Notes: generated by a model from the letters alone, not told the origin. 10,000 nucleotides of DNA from Glandiceps talaboti (GCF_964340395.1 NC_135554.1:9115475-9125474), one strand, 5' to 3'; shown: positions 1 through 7,313, numbered from the stretch's first letter. A program made the numbers and translations.

Positions 1-118
1 ATCATCGATTATTGACATGCAAATTAGGTCTAAAATGATGTAAATTTTGTCAAAAGCGTATATCTCGAAAACTACATTGTGAACTGGTGACAATTTGGTG
101 GGATGTTCCTGAAGGTGT

Positions 119-498
119 TATTACACCTTGCCCTGGCAACGTGACCATGCCCTTGTCAACAGCCAATTTGTTATGTATATTACAAAGATAACAAGAGGGT
201 TATGTTGGAAAATGAATAAAGATTCAAACAATATAAGAAAACATGTATAGCAACAACACTGCACCCATAGCAAAAGCCAAATGATGATGCACATTACAAA
301 GGCAACAACAGGGATTAATATGCAAGTGATCAAACTTTCAAAGAAATGTGACAAGTGTAGGAATCCGCATCCCCTTTTCAAACATTGTATGTAAATATGT
401 CTAGGAACAACACCACGTACATAGCAACAGCCAATTGGTGGTGTGTTTTGCAGAGATAACAACGGGGATTAGTAGACAAGTAAGCAAACATTCAAAAC
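119..498 (+). repeat. Three degenerate direct copies of a dispersed repeat unit
   Basis: Three related segments (about 130-235, 245-345 and 408-498) share the same order of words: an ACCAC/GCAACAGCCAAT-like block, a GATGTATATTACAAAG-like block, ATAACAACAGGGATTA, then AAGTGA-CAAACATTCAAA. The shared GCCAA word falls at 162, 276 and 430, so spacing is irregular and this is a cluster rather than a clean tandem array. Related units occur at 605-837 (reversed) and 7935-8150 (same orientation). No coding capacity is credible. The stretches 1-118 and 499-604 are AT-rich and show nothing I can name. Confidence 0.6.
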
Positions 499-604
499 AT
501 AGCACCAATGCCGTTGTACCACAACTGTACAAATGGTTATCCACAAGCTTATCCATGCTTGGTATAGGTGTTCATTTGCTAAATGATTATCCAGTTGCCA
601 ATCC

Positions 605-837
605 AGCCTGATGTTATCTTTGCAACATACGTGATAATTTTCCTGTTGATGATGATGGTCATGTTCTCAGATATATTTGCATCATTTTTGAATGTTCTTT
701 AACTTGTCTATGTATCCCTTGTTAGATCTGTGATAAAAAAGTTGTTAGGCTGTTGATATGCTCGTGGTCATGGCTGCTAGGGATATTTGCATACACCTTT
801 CGAATGTTTACTCACTTGCCTACCAGATTATGTTGTT
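605..837 (-). repeat. Reversed copies of the same dispersed repeat
   Basis: Read on the minus strand, this stretch repeats the word order seen at 119-498: TTTTGAATGTT, ACTTGTCTA, CCCTTGTTA, and TGTTATCTTTGCAACATAC are its plus-strand signatures. At least two partial copies are seen (about 611-675 and 690-780). A third starts near 798 and stops abruptly at 837, where the left end of the retrotransposon begins. Together with 119-498 it makes a loose inverted pair centred near 550. Confidence 0.5.
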
Positions 838-984
838 ATTATGAGTCATATAAGCCAAGCTTATAGTATTATAATGAGGTCATTATTATTCATGGTGTCA
901 TGCACTTTTTTCAGTCACGTTATCAAGTGGCAGTTTTTGAAAGAAACTGGGATGTGAAGTGTTAGTTTTTCTAGCTGTTCAATA
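838..984 (+). repeat. A1: left split direct repeat of the retrotransposon
   Basis: Begins ATTATGAG and ends near GTTCAATA. By hand alignment with 6993-7138 there are about 12 mismatches and one single-base gap in about 147 positions, roughly 91% identity. Homology stops after 984, where the element's untranslated leader (985-1050) begins. The divergence between A1 and A2 gives a rough sense of age: old, but still easy to align. Confidence 0.85.
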
Positions 985-1092
985 GTCTGTTATGATGCGA
1001 CTCGGATGACAAGAAGTCGGTGTGGAAGGGGGTCAAAATTGTTATGATCTGCGACACCAACCAAAAACAAGACATCTGACATTGAGACCAAG

Positions 1093-1422
1093 TTGAGTCG
1101 GATGGAAAGACTAGCCAGAGATAACTTTCAACTTAGTGAGGACATTGTCTCTTGCCTTGTACGTAACGGCTTAACTAGTTTGCTAGCACTGAAAGCAATG
1201 CAGGAGCAGGATCTTCAAAACCACGACATTTTACCGGGCCAGCGATGCCTTCCCCAGGAAGCAGTCGACTCGCTGTGCAGTGATGATCAATTTGGCCTGA
1301 CTAGGCGTGGAGCATCTTTACCTCATCACCCTGAAAAAGAAGCATATCCCACCCTAACCCTGAGTGCTACTTCCGGTGATCTGAAAGGGAAATTTCGAGT
1401 ATCGGGTTCCAGATCGAGTTAG
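1093..1422 (+). pseudogene. Gag N-terminal fragment with SAM-like domain
   Basis: This frame is open from 1051 (after a TGA at 1045-1047); the first ATG is at 1102. The translated piece has a helical block of about 50 residues (residues about 12-62 from 1093). It contains LVRNGLTSLLALKAM and, further on, ILPGQRCLPQEAV, the pattern 'NGL-x-x-LxAL-x-x-M-x-x-xDL ... GQ-x-x-L-x-xA' that I associate with SAM-like modules at the start of gag proteins in DIRS/Ngaro elements. In that context it would mediate gag self-association; this is inference. The frame then runs through about 40 low-complexity residues and stops at 1420-1422, 25 bases before the inverted-repeat insertion. The rest of gag resumes at about 4384. 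It could instead be a separate small ORF, but its position just inside A1 favours gag. Confidence 0.55.
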
Positions 1423-1447
1423 GATGAACTGACGCTAAGGGCGGCCC

Positions 1448-1473
1448 TTTTTATTTTTCTGTTTCTCATCTCC
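1448..1473 (+). repeat. Left inverted terminus of the gag insertion
   Basis: T-rich 13-mer followed by GTTTCTCATCTCC. It pairs with 4357-4382 on the opposite strand with two mismatches (positions 1453 and 1459). Confidence 0.55.
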
Positions 1474-1543
1474 CGACCGACCCTAATTTGCAGCTCCGAC
1501 ATCAGAAAAAAAAAAGTTTTTTTATTTCCGACCGACCCCTGAG
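1474..1543. repeat. Low-complexity C/T tracts with CCGACCGACCC motif
   Basis: Two copies of CCGACCGACCC (1473-1483 and 1528-1538) flank an A-tract/T-tract junction. The stretch TTTTTTTATTTCC-GACCGACCC (1517-1538) recurs with a few changes just inside the right end of the insertion (about 4315-4340), so related subterminal sequence is present at both ends in direct orientation. Confidence 0.4.
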
Positions 1544-1899
1544 CACAGCAAAATTGTAAGGTTCCCCATGGCGTCTTAGGCCAGTTCTGCCGAGGCCACG
1601 ACCTTGCGACATTGGCCCCCTAAAATTACAAATGAAGCAATAATTTTCCCACCTTGCGTCGCTTTGGCGCATTCATTTTACGGCAGACATCAAAATTATC
1701 TAAGTCCACGGCCGGACCAGGCCAGGCTCTGACTCGACGTGAATCCCACAAGAAGTATACTGACTGCGTAAGGGAAAGTTTTGTTGACATCATATAAGAT
1801 ACAGTGACAACGCGCAGTTCTATTGTTAACATAAAAAATGCCACAAAAAGATCAACTTTGATAAACTTAATCTACAAATTAAAACATTAGAGGGATTAG

Positions 1900-2070
1900 A
1901 TGAGACGTCGAAATGGACGTCTCTCGTCACATGTTTTGTCTACTGTCACTGTCGTGACCTCTGACCTAATCACTGACGTGTGCGAAACACTGAACTTGCT
2001 ACCGGAACATCTATCTGCCATGCCACAGCTCAGAAGCCTTCGTGAACCAAATTTATGGGACAGGTTGTGA
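1900..2070 (+). CDS. Small unidentified ORF, leucine-rich-repeat-like C-terminus
   Basis: ATG at 1900 to TGA at 2068-2070, 56 codons. The last half has leucine spacing that resembles a leucine-rich repeat (LNLLPEHLSAMPQLRSL), and the segment is less AT-rich than its surroundings. A possible splice donor (ACAG|GTTGTG) sits at 2064-2065 just before the stop, so it could be an exon remnant carried by the insertion rather than a complete gene. The N-terminus is arginine-rich. I do not recognise a family; the open length is short enough to be chance. Confidence 0.18.
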   Translation: MRRRNGRLSSHVLSTVTVVTSDLITDVCETLNLLPEHLSAMPQLRSLREPNLWDRL

Positions 2071-2827
2071 TTTTCATTTGTTGATGGGTTAAATTAAATG
2101 AGTACATGTGTATTTTGATTCCGAAAAAGCTGTGTTAGGGGATCGTGTTGCATGATGTTGACAGTGCTAGTGACACATGTGTTGGGCACTGAATCAATGC
2201 GTAATCACTGGCATGGCCACTATAGACGGCCGATGCATGTGCGCCCGGTCAGACATGAAGAACGAACTTGTTGTGCAAATCAGAAAAAAATTAATGTAAT
2301 ATTTACAGAGCATCCCAACTTTGACTTTGTTGATAGTTTTAGTTAAAGATTCAAGTTCTGAGTTTCAAGGACACCTAATGTCAGCTTTCCGTATCATTGC
2401 AAGTTTACGGTAGGTAACTATGCTGTCATTTGATATAGCATGACCAAATCATGATACACAGCCAGTAACGGTTAATTAATAAAAAATAAATTATTTTAAA
2501 GTTTGTTTGACTATTATTTGTAAGTTTTTCGTTCACATTTGGTACTTTTTAAAGTCAGGGATTTTTTTTCTTCAAAATGTCATGAATTTGAAGAGGGAAT
2601 GATAAACACAGCAGTGTACTAACAATTTTAAAAATGAAACAAGTGGTTACAAGTTTAGGATTTCTCAAAGTTTTTATTCAATCATATGTTCACTGTGACT
2701 TATTTTGAAGTTGGTCATTGTCCTTGTCTGAAAAAAGGGAATTATAAATTTTAGCACTGCTATTCATTGATATTCAGATTAAAAATTGTGACTACCTGGC
2801 TGTACAATCTTTCTAAACAATATATCA

Positions 2828-2830
<3 letters not shown>

Positions 2831-2910
<80 letters not shown>
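2831..2910. repeat. (TA)n microsatellite, left tract
   Basis: About 40 uninterrupted AT dinucleotides. It ends exactly where the structured cassette begins (GTACATC at 2911). Confidence 0.97.
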
Positions 2911-2915
<5 letters not shown>

Positions 2916-3063
2916 TCAACATCTCCTGACGAGTGATTTACTCACGAAACAGGCTTGTAGAGACGAAAAACCCGACTTGATTTTCTTCTACCCTCAACAT
3001 ATACTCCGCTCTGCGTGCAGACGTATCGAGCACTGTACTACGGACAAATCTTACCACTGACTT

Positions 3064-3065
<2 letters not shown>
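2911..3065 (+). other. 155-bp ribozyme-bearing cassette between two (TA)n tracts
   Basis: A unique, higher-complexity segment bounded on both sides by long TA tracts. Its first third is a hammerhead ribozyme. The remaining about 100 bases (2966-3065) show no second ribozyme core on either strand and no ORF. Small retroposons with hammerheads (retrozymes) and the terminal repeats of Penelope-like elements are the known genomic homes of type I hammerheads in animals, and either could leave such a piece in a TA-rich site. Which one applies cannot be decided here. Confidence 0.6.
2915..2981 (+). ncRNA. Type I hammerhead ribozyme
   Basis: All core elements are in order. The CUGACGA box is 2926-2932. 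Stem II is 2933-2936 with 2942-2945 (GUGA/UCAC, 4 bp, loop 2937-2941). GAA is 2946-2948. Stem III is 2949-2951 with 2956-2958 (ACA/UGU, tetraloop 2952-2955). H17 is A2959, giving a GUA cleavage triplet with cleavage predicted between 2959 and 2960. Stem I pairs 2922-2925 (UCUC) with 2960-2963 (GAGA), then one mismatch and C2920-G2965. An outer AUCAA/UUGAU pairing (2915-2919 with 2977-2981) may close stem I around an asymmetric internal loop, the place where loop-loop contacts occur in fast natural hammerheads. The 10.1-11.1 G-C and 15.1-16.1 A-U pairs are intact. The very short stem III is typical of animal type I hammerheads. No activity has been shown. Confidence 0.82.

Positions 3066-3155
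<90 letters not shown>
3066..3155. repeat. (TA)n microsatellite, right tract
   Basis: About 45 uninterrupted TA dinucleotides immediately after the cassette. With the left tract it suggests insertion of the cassette into a pre-existing TA array, or slippage expansion on both sides. Confidence 0.97.
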
Positions 3156-3156
<1 letters not shown>

Positions 3157-3298
3157 CTTAAAGTTACATAATCTTAATTGCCTTCTTTTTCTAAGGTGTA
3201 ATGTGTAGTACACTATTTTCAAAAAATAGCTTACTGGGAACTGTTATTATGAATGGAATTTTTTTATGTTGTTAGGTAATGGTCTATACGTAATGGAA

Positions 3299-3336
3299 TA
3301 TCTCAGACCATAGTATCTCTATAGTGGTCTGAGATA
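3299..3336. repeat. Perfect 12-bp inverted repeat
   Basis: TATCTCAGACCA (3299-3310) and TGGTCTGAGATA (3325-3336) are exact reverse complements separated by 14 bases. No terminator or RNA gene role is evident. It may be the end of a small palindromic repeat. Confidence 0.85.
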
Positions 3337-4288
3337 ATTTATATGAATATTTCATAAACAATAATAATTGACCCCACTCCCTGTCAAATGACACCACTTT
3401 TTGGAACCAAGGGGCCTGTGTCCCCACTTGTTGGAAACCTTGGCAGAACACCGCCGTCTAACCCTCCCCCCCTCTCACCCACCCACCCACCCAACCCCTT
3501 TGTTACGTCAGAGCAGCATGTGTCTTTCATCATGGCAGAAGCCATTGAGGTTTGATGAGGGACAGGGCTCAAAATTAATACTGTCACGCGGTACATTTTG
3601 CTGCAATGCAATAATAGCTCAGAATATTTCCATCATTTTCAAAATTATGCTTAAAATTGGTAAAAGTCATACTGCATTCCAAATTTCTTGACCAGTTTTA
3701 ATCAGTTGTATTATCAGGGAAATGACCGACTCCATAGCCGTTTCATGACCCATGACATGCATGACCTTTGAAGACATTCCAATGTTTACATTATTACTTT
3801 TAATTACTTTTAAACAGTAAATCCCAAAGGGGTTCTGAGTTCTAGAAATGCTTGACATGTTATCTGGTGGATTATTTTGACAAGTTCACACTGAAGAAAA
3901 ATGTTTCATAGAAGTAATGGTTTATATAAATGAAAATTCATCTAGCACACTGATCAGTGACAATCACGTACGTGTTTCAAAAAGTTACACACTAAAGTTC
4001 AAATTGGATAACTTGAAAACATTGTTAGCGATGGCAATGACACTTTGATTAATAGGACGAATGTATTAGTACTCCTGATAAAATCACACAATAGTTCATG
4101 GCTACAGATATACACCCATCAGGATGATAAGTATTTAATCATCTTCTTACAAAGTTGTTCTACAGACTTGTCAACCTTGCTAAAATGAAGGAAAGAGACT
4201 TGTAACAAGGAAATCAATAAAGAGAAGAGAAATGAAGTTGTATAGAGACTAACAGGACAGAAAGGACAGAGAATAGAACTGAAAAAAT

Positions 4289-4345
4289 ACATTTTTTTTT
4301 CTTGCCCCCCCCTTTTTTTTTTATTTCGCCCGCCCGACCCGCCTG
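4289..4345. repeat. Polypyrimidine tract with minus-strand G-rich runs
   Basis: A T-run, C-run, T-run series (4291-4322) is followed by C runs at 4329-4331, 4333-4335, 4338-4340 and 4342-4343. On the minus strand these give three GGG runs and one GG run with short spacers, a possible weak G-quadruplex. It is low-complexity DNA just inside the right end of the gag insertion. Confidence 0.6.
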
Positions 4346-4356
4346 ACTATTCCATT

Positions 4357-4383
4357 GGAGATGAGAAACAAAAAAAAAAAAAA
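4357..4383 (-). repeat. Right inverted terminus of the gag insertion
   Basis: GGAGATGAGAAAC followed by a 14-base A run. It is the reverse complement of the left terminus at 1448-1473. Gag coding similarity appears to resume right after the A run. Confidence 0.55.
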
Positions 4384-5218
4384 CCTCACCCTAAAGGAGG
4401 TACCAGTTAAACATCCATCTCCTGATGATGTGCCGTCACTACAGACACTGGAAAACATCGAACAATTACTTAGCTGTTTGCTGCCATCGGGCCAGTCGAA
4501 GCGAAGTACCGCCTCCGGTGAGTATTCTAACCAACACTGTCACACTTTCCATGATGCTTTCACGCCCAAACGTCGCTCCATACTCCGTCCCCATGAACTA
4601 GTCTGCCTTGACACCAGTAAACAAGCAAAAGAGTTTGATGAGATAAGTTGGGCTCAATTTTGTGAAGGAAATATGAGACTTTTGAATATTATGATCGATC
4701 AGAACTCTGACGAAATTAGCGGCTACGTTCAACATCTGACGTTCATAGCAAGTAAGGCCAATAAATACAAAACAACTATCTGTATGTTGTACGACAACAA
4801 GTGCCGTGATGACATCGAGTGTACAGGTGTCAAATGGGGACCCTCAAATTCAGATCCGAACAATGTTGCCTTCGGTCCAAGCGATACGTTAAACCGATTT
4901 CGCAGCCGAGAGAAAACAAAAACAACCCCAGAGGTGAGGAAGGACGAGAAAATACGAGCCTGTATTCACTATAATACCAGACAATGTAACAACAACACAT
5001 CTACTTGCCGATACGCTCATGTGTTTTTACTTTGTAACGAGTTCGGCCATAGAGAAGAATACAAAATAAAGAAATCAGCTGAGAAAAAAGCTGAGAAGTG
5101 GACGTTTCAAAACACTATTAAAGTTGAACATAAGGCTACTGTCGCATCGCCACGACCTGGTGTTTACTTTGACAAAAATGACGTGATTGATCTCCTGCTT
5201 GGAGTCTATGAAACTTAG
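4384..5218 (+). pseudogene. Gag C-terminal part with CCCH zinc finger
   Basis: This open frame (open upstream to about 4355, within insertion sequence) gives about 278 residues of gag-like protein. Around 4640-4860 it has the pattern I associate with DIRS/Ngaro gag: W-x-x-FCEGN near the start, Y-x-x-x-L-x-x-IASKANKY, then M-LYD-x-x-CR and KWG. At about 4968-5020 there is a CCCH finger, C-x7-C-x6-C-x3-H (CIHYNTRQC, then CRYAH), expected to bind RNA. Just after it, LLCNEFGH looks like a decayed second knuckle that has lost cysteines. The lysine-rich tail ends at TAG 5216-5218. Pol overlaps in the +1 frame from 5187. No stop interrupts this half, unlike pol. Its true N-terminus was cut away by the 1448-4383 insertion, so this copy cannot make a normal gag. 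Confidence 0.7.
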
Positions 5219-6874
5219 TATCGGAAAAACAAAGGATAAACCTTGCAATACTGAATTCCCGTCTACGTTAAATTACGCTTCTACCTACACTTATCCGGAG
5301 ACGACCCTTCCGTGGTCTCAAATAAAAACTCACGCTTGGGAGAATGACTCAACAAGCGATCCGGACAAGGACTTCCTACTGGATGGTATTCAATTAGTGT
5401 TATCATAAATTAATTTATCATAACACTACTATTGATGTTATTAATGTAACAATTACAAGTCAGCTACAAAAAATGACACTTAACCAAAACATGATAAACT
5501 CATTTCATCAGAACTTTCACAAGGTAAAATTACACATTGTGGGAGGCAAAAACCTCACTGTGTACACGCTTATGGTGCCGTACCTAAAGAGGGTGCTGAT
5601 GAACGTAGGCCTATTCCCGACTGTAGTAGACGTTGGGGTAAATCAATTAATGATTAGATGTTTCCACCAAAATCACATATAATTACGTTGATGACTAAAG
5701 ATTGTTACTTTGCTGTTGTAGACATTTCAAAAGCATATCGCTCTATACCAGTACATCCCAAACATCGTACATTACAAGGTTTTTTTATTATTTTTTTTTT
5801 TTATAAAAGTGAATGTCTGGACCTAATTACACAAAGAAATGTTTGTACTTTATAGACAATTGTCTGTGTTTTGGGCTTTCATGTACCCAAAGTATTTTCA
5901 CTTGTATTTCAAATTCTATTGCATGTATGAGAAAGCTTGGATTTACTATTGTGAATTAATTAGATGATTTTCTACTGATTGATAAATTGTATAAGGAGTA
6001 TTTAAATGCACAGCACTGTTCAGTCCGCCTTTTACGTTACCTAGCTTTTTATATTAGCTGGTCTAAAGTAAATGGACCCTTGCAAACTATTACATTTCTT
6101 GGTATTGAACTTGACTCTGTTGATATGGAAGTTAGACATCCTCAAGTTAAGTTATTTAAACTTAAATCAGAGCTACATGCTGCATCTTCCAAACGTAAAC
6201 GTTCTAAACGACAATTATAATCCCTTAGTGGGTGTTTTATCATTTGCATCTACTGTTGTGAAAGGGGACGAGCTTTTACTAGGCGTATTATTGACTTAAT
6301 GAATAAGTTAAAGTGTCCCCATCACAAAATCAGGATCAACAATGAGTTCGTAAGGATTTATTGTGGTGTATAAATTTCGCAGCCACCTTCAATGGTAAAG
6401 CTAAAGTAATTGATACAGAACCAATTCCACAATCAGTGAATGCTGTTTACAAACTGACGCATTATTCTCTGGCTATGGGGCCTAATTCCAGGGTGACTGG
6501 GTAGCCGGTTCGTGGCACCCAGATGCCAGCCCCAACCAGGGGGAGATTAAAGACCTACCTTGGTGGAACACTTTTGCAATTCCTACTGCAGTTTCAAGAA
6601 ACATGAACTATCTAGAGCTTTTACCTGTCCTACTTGCTGCGTGCAAATGGTGTGAATGTTGGGAAAATCAACATGTGTTATTTACTCAGACAATATGCAA
6701 GCAGTTGCGTTTATCAACAAAGGCACAAGCCATACTAGTATTGCAATGGATTGGCTTGGAGAACTATTCTGGTTATCAGTGAACCATAATTTCCATGTTA
6801 CTGCTAGACACATTCAAGGTGTTGACAATGAGTATGCTGATACCTTGTCATGGCTATGTGAACCAAACCAATAG
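5187..6874 (+). pseudogene. Pol: DIRS/Ngaro-type reverse transcriptase and RNase H, broken
   Basis: The RT start (W-x5-DSTSDPDKDFLLDGIQ-like, about 5338-5393) and the motif VPKEGADERRPIPDCS (about 5577-5624) lie in frame 0, then DISKAYRSIPVHP with the first catalytic Asp at 5721-5723. This frame has stops at 5406, 5421, 5433, 5442, 5481 and 5655. A T-rich stretch (5780-5802) marks a frameshift. Motif B (CFGLSC) and LDDF (Asp codons 5963-5968) follow in frame 2, but the Tyr of YLDD is TAA at 5957-5959. Further shifts occur near 6220, 6265, 6355, 6440 and 6675. RNase H retains its acidic residues: Asp 6456, Glu 6615, Asp 6689 and Asp 6839, the last in EYADTLSW. A stop at 6483 and the terminal stop at 6872-6874 bound it. 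It is a relic; no restored reading is given. Confidence 0.85.
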
Positions 6875-6904
6875 TTGCTCTTTCAGAACTTACTTTTAAG
6901 AAAT

Positions 6905-6997
6905 TGCAACACTATATTTTTGTGTTTTATTCTAGTAGCGTTTGTGGATTTGCATTGTTAGTGTTCTAATTCTCATCTGTTTACAGTAGAGCATTAT
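6905..6997 (+). repeat. B1: first copy of right-end repeat
   Basis: Starts TGCAACACT, ends GCATTAT, and matches 7212-7313. It begins only about 30 bases after the RNase H stop codon. Its last bases overlap the first bases of A2 (ATTATGAG), the junction expected of split direct repeats. Confidence 0.85.
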
Positions 6998-7138
6998 GAG
7001 TAATATAAGCCAGGCTTATATTATTATAGTGAGCTCATTATTATTCATGATGTCATGCACCTTTACAGTCACGTGATCAAGTGGCAGTTGTTGACAGAAA
7101 CTGGGATGTGAAGTGTTAGTTTTTCTAGTTGTTCAATA
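6993..7138 (+). repeat. A2: internal copy of left-end repeat
   Basis: Matches 838-984 at about 91%. After GTTCAATA the two copies diverge at once, so 7139-7211 is specific to the right end. That spacer is C-rich and contains a 6-bp hairpin (7172-7177 with 7183-7188). Confidence 0.85.
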
Positions 7139-7211
7139 AAACCAACCCACCCTACCCGGCGCCTAGGTTTAGGGAAGCTTACCTTCCCCTACCCAGGTGT
7201 CCAGTGTTTAC

Positions 7212-7313
7212 TGCAACACTGTGTTTTTGTGTTTTATTCTAGTTAGCATTTATGGATTTGCATTGTTAGTGTTATATTTCTCATCTGTTTACAGTGGTAT
7301 GTTAGAGCATTAT
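7212..7313 (+). repeat. B2: terminal copy of right-end repeat
   Basis: Matches B1 closely (shared GTGTTTTATTCTAG, GGATTTGCATTGTTAGTGTT and TCTCATCTGTTTACAGT). Near its end it has about 9 extra bases relative to B1 before AGAGCATTAT. The element ends at about 7313; dispersed-repeat-like sequence follows. Confidence 0.85.

Larger units (their letters stand above)
1448..4383. mobile_element. Non-coding 2.9-kb insertion splitting gag, with inverted terminal repeats
   Basis: The two gag pieces are separated by sequence with no convincing coding region. The ends match in inverted orientation. 1461-1473 (GTTTCTCATCTCC) is a perfect reverse complement of 4357-4369, and outside it a T-rich stretch (1448-1460) faces a run of A (4370-4383), for about 24 of 26 paired positions. 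This suggests a terminal-inverted-repeat element. The A-run followed by resumed gag could alternatively be a retroposon tail. The interior holds a small ORF (1900-2070), two (TA)n tracts with a hammerhead cassette (2831-3155), a perfect 12-bp hairpin (3299-3336) and pyrimidine-rich tracts. 2071-2830 and 3337-4288 are AT-rich and otherwise featureless to me. Confidence 0.5.
838..7313 (+). mobile_element. Defective Ngaro/PAT-like tyrosine-recombinase-type retrotransposon
   Basis: The outer limits are set by split direct repeats. A1 (838-984) matches A2 (6993-7138), and B1 (6905-6997) matches B2 (7212-7313), giving the order A1, genes, B1, A2, B2. This arrangement is known from Ngaro and PAT elements of the DIRS-like order, not from LTR elements. 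Inside are a SAM-like gag start (1093-1422), a gag C-terminal half with a CCCH finger (4384-5218), and a reverse transcriptase/RNase H region (5187-6874) with DIRS-type motifs. The element is dead: pol has many stops and frameshifts, gag is split by a 2.9-kb insertion, and no tyrosine recombinase is visible. No target duplication is evident, which fits recombinase-mediated integration. Family assignment rests on motif memory and repeat layout, not on a search. Confidence 0.75.

Noticed and set aside
121-462. Minus-strand ORF of 113 codons
   Set aside because: It lies over the degenerate dispersed repeat copies and its hydrophobic, Cys-rich translation has no domain pattern; chance ORF.
119-498. 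CRISPR-like array
   Set aside because: Spacing is irregular, copies are degenerate, and the genome is clearly eukaryotic.
2152-2346. Plus-strand ORF of 64 codons
   Set aside because: No family resemblance, no splice or codon support, and it is inside the non-coding insertion.
2767-3222. ORFs on both strands crossing the TA tracts
   Set aside because: Their length comes from poly(Ile-Tyr) translated from (TA)n, which has no stop codons in these frames.
3384-3691. ORFs on both strands around the CCCA repeat at 3476-3494
   Set aside because: Composition-driven (Pro/Gly-rich over CCCA repeats); no domain.
838-7138. Reading the A repeats as ordinary LTRs
   Set aside because: The copies do not have TG...CA ends, no primer-binding site follows A1, and the interleaved B1/B2 pair and the DIRS-type RT fit split direct repeats instead.
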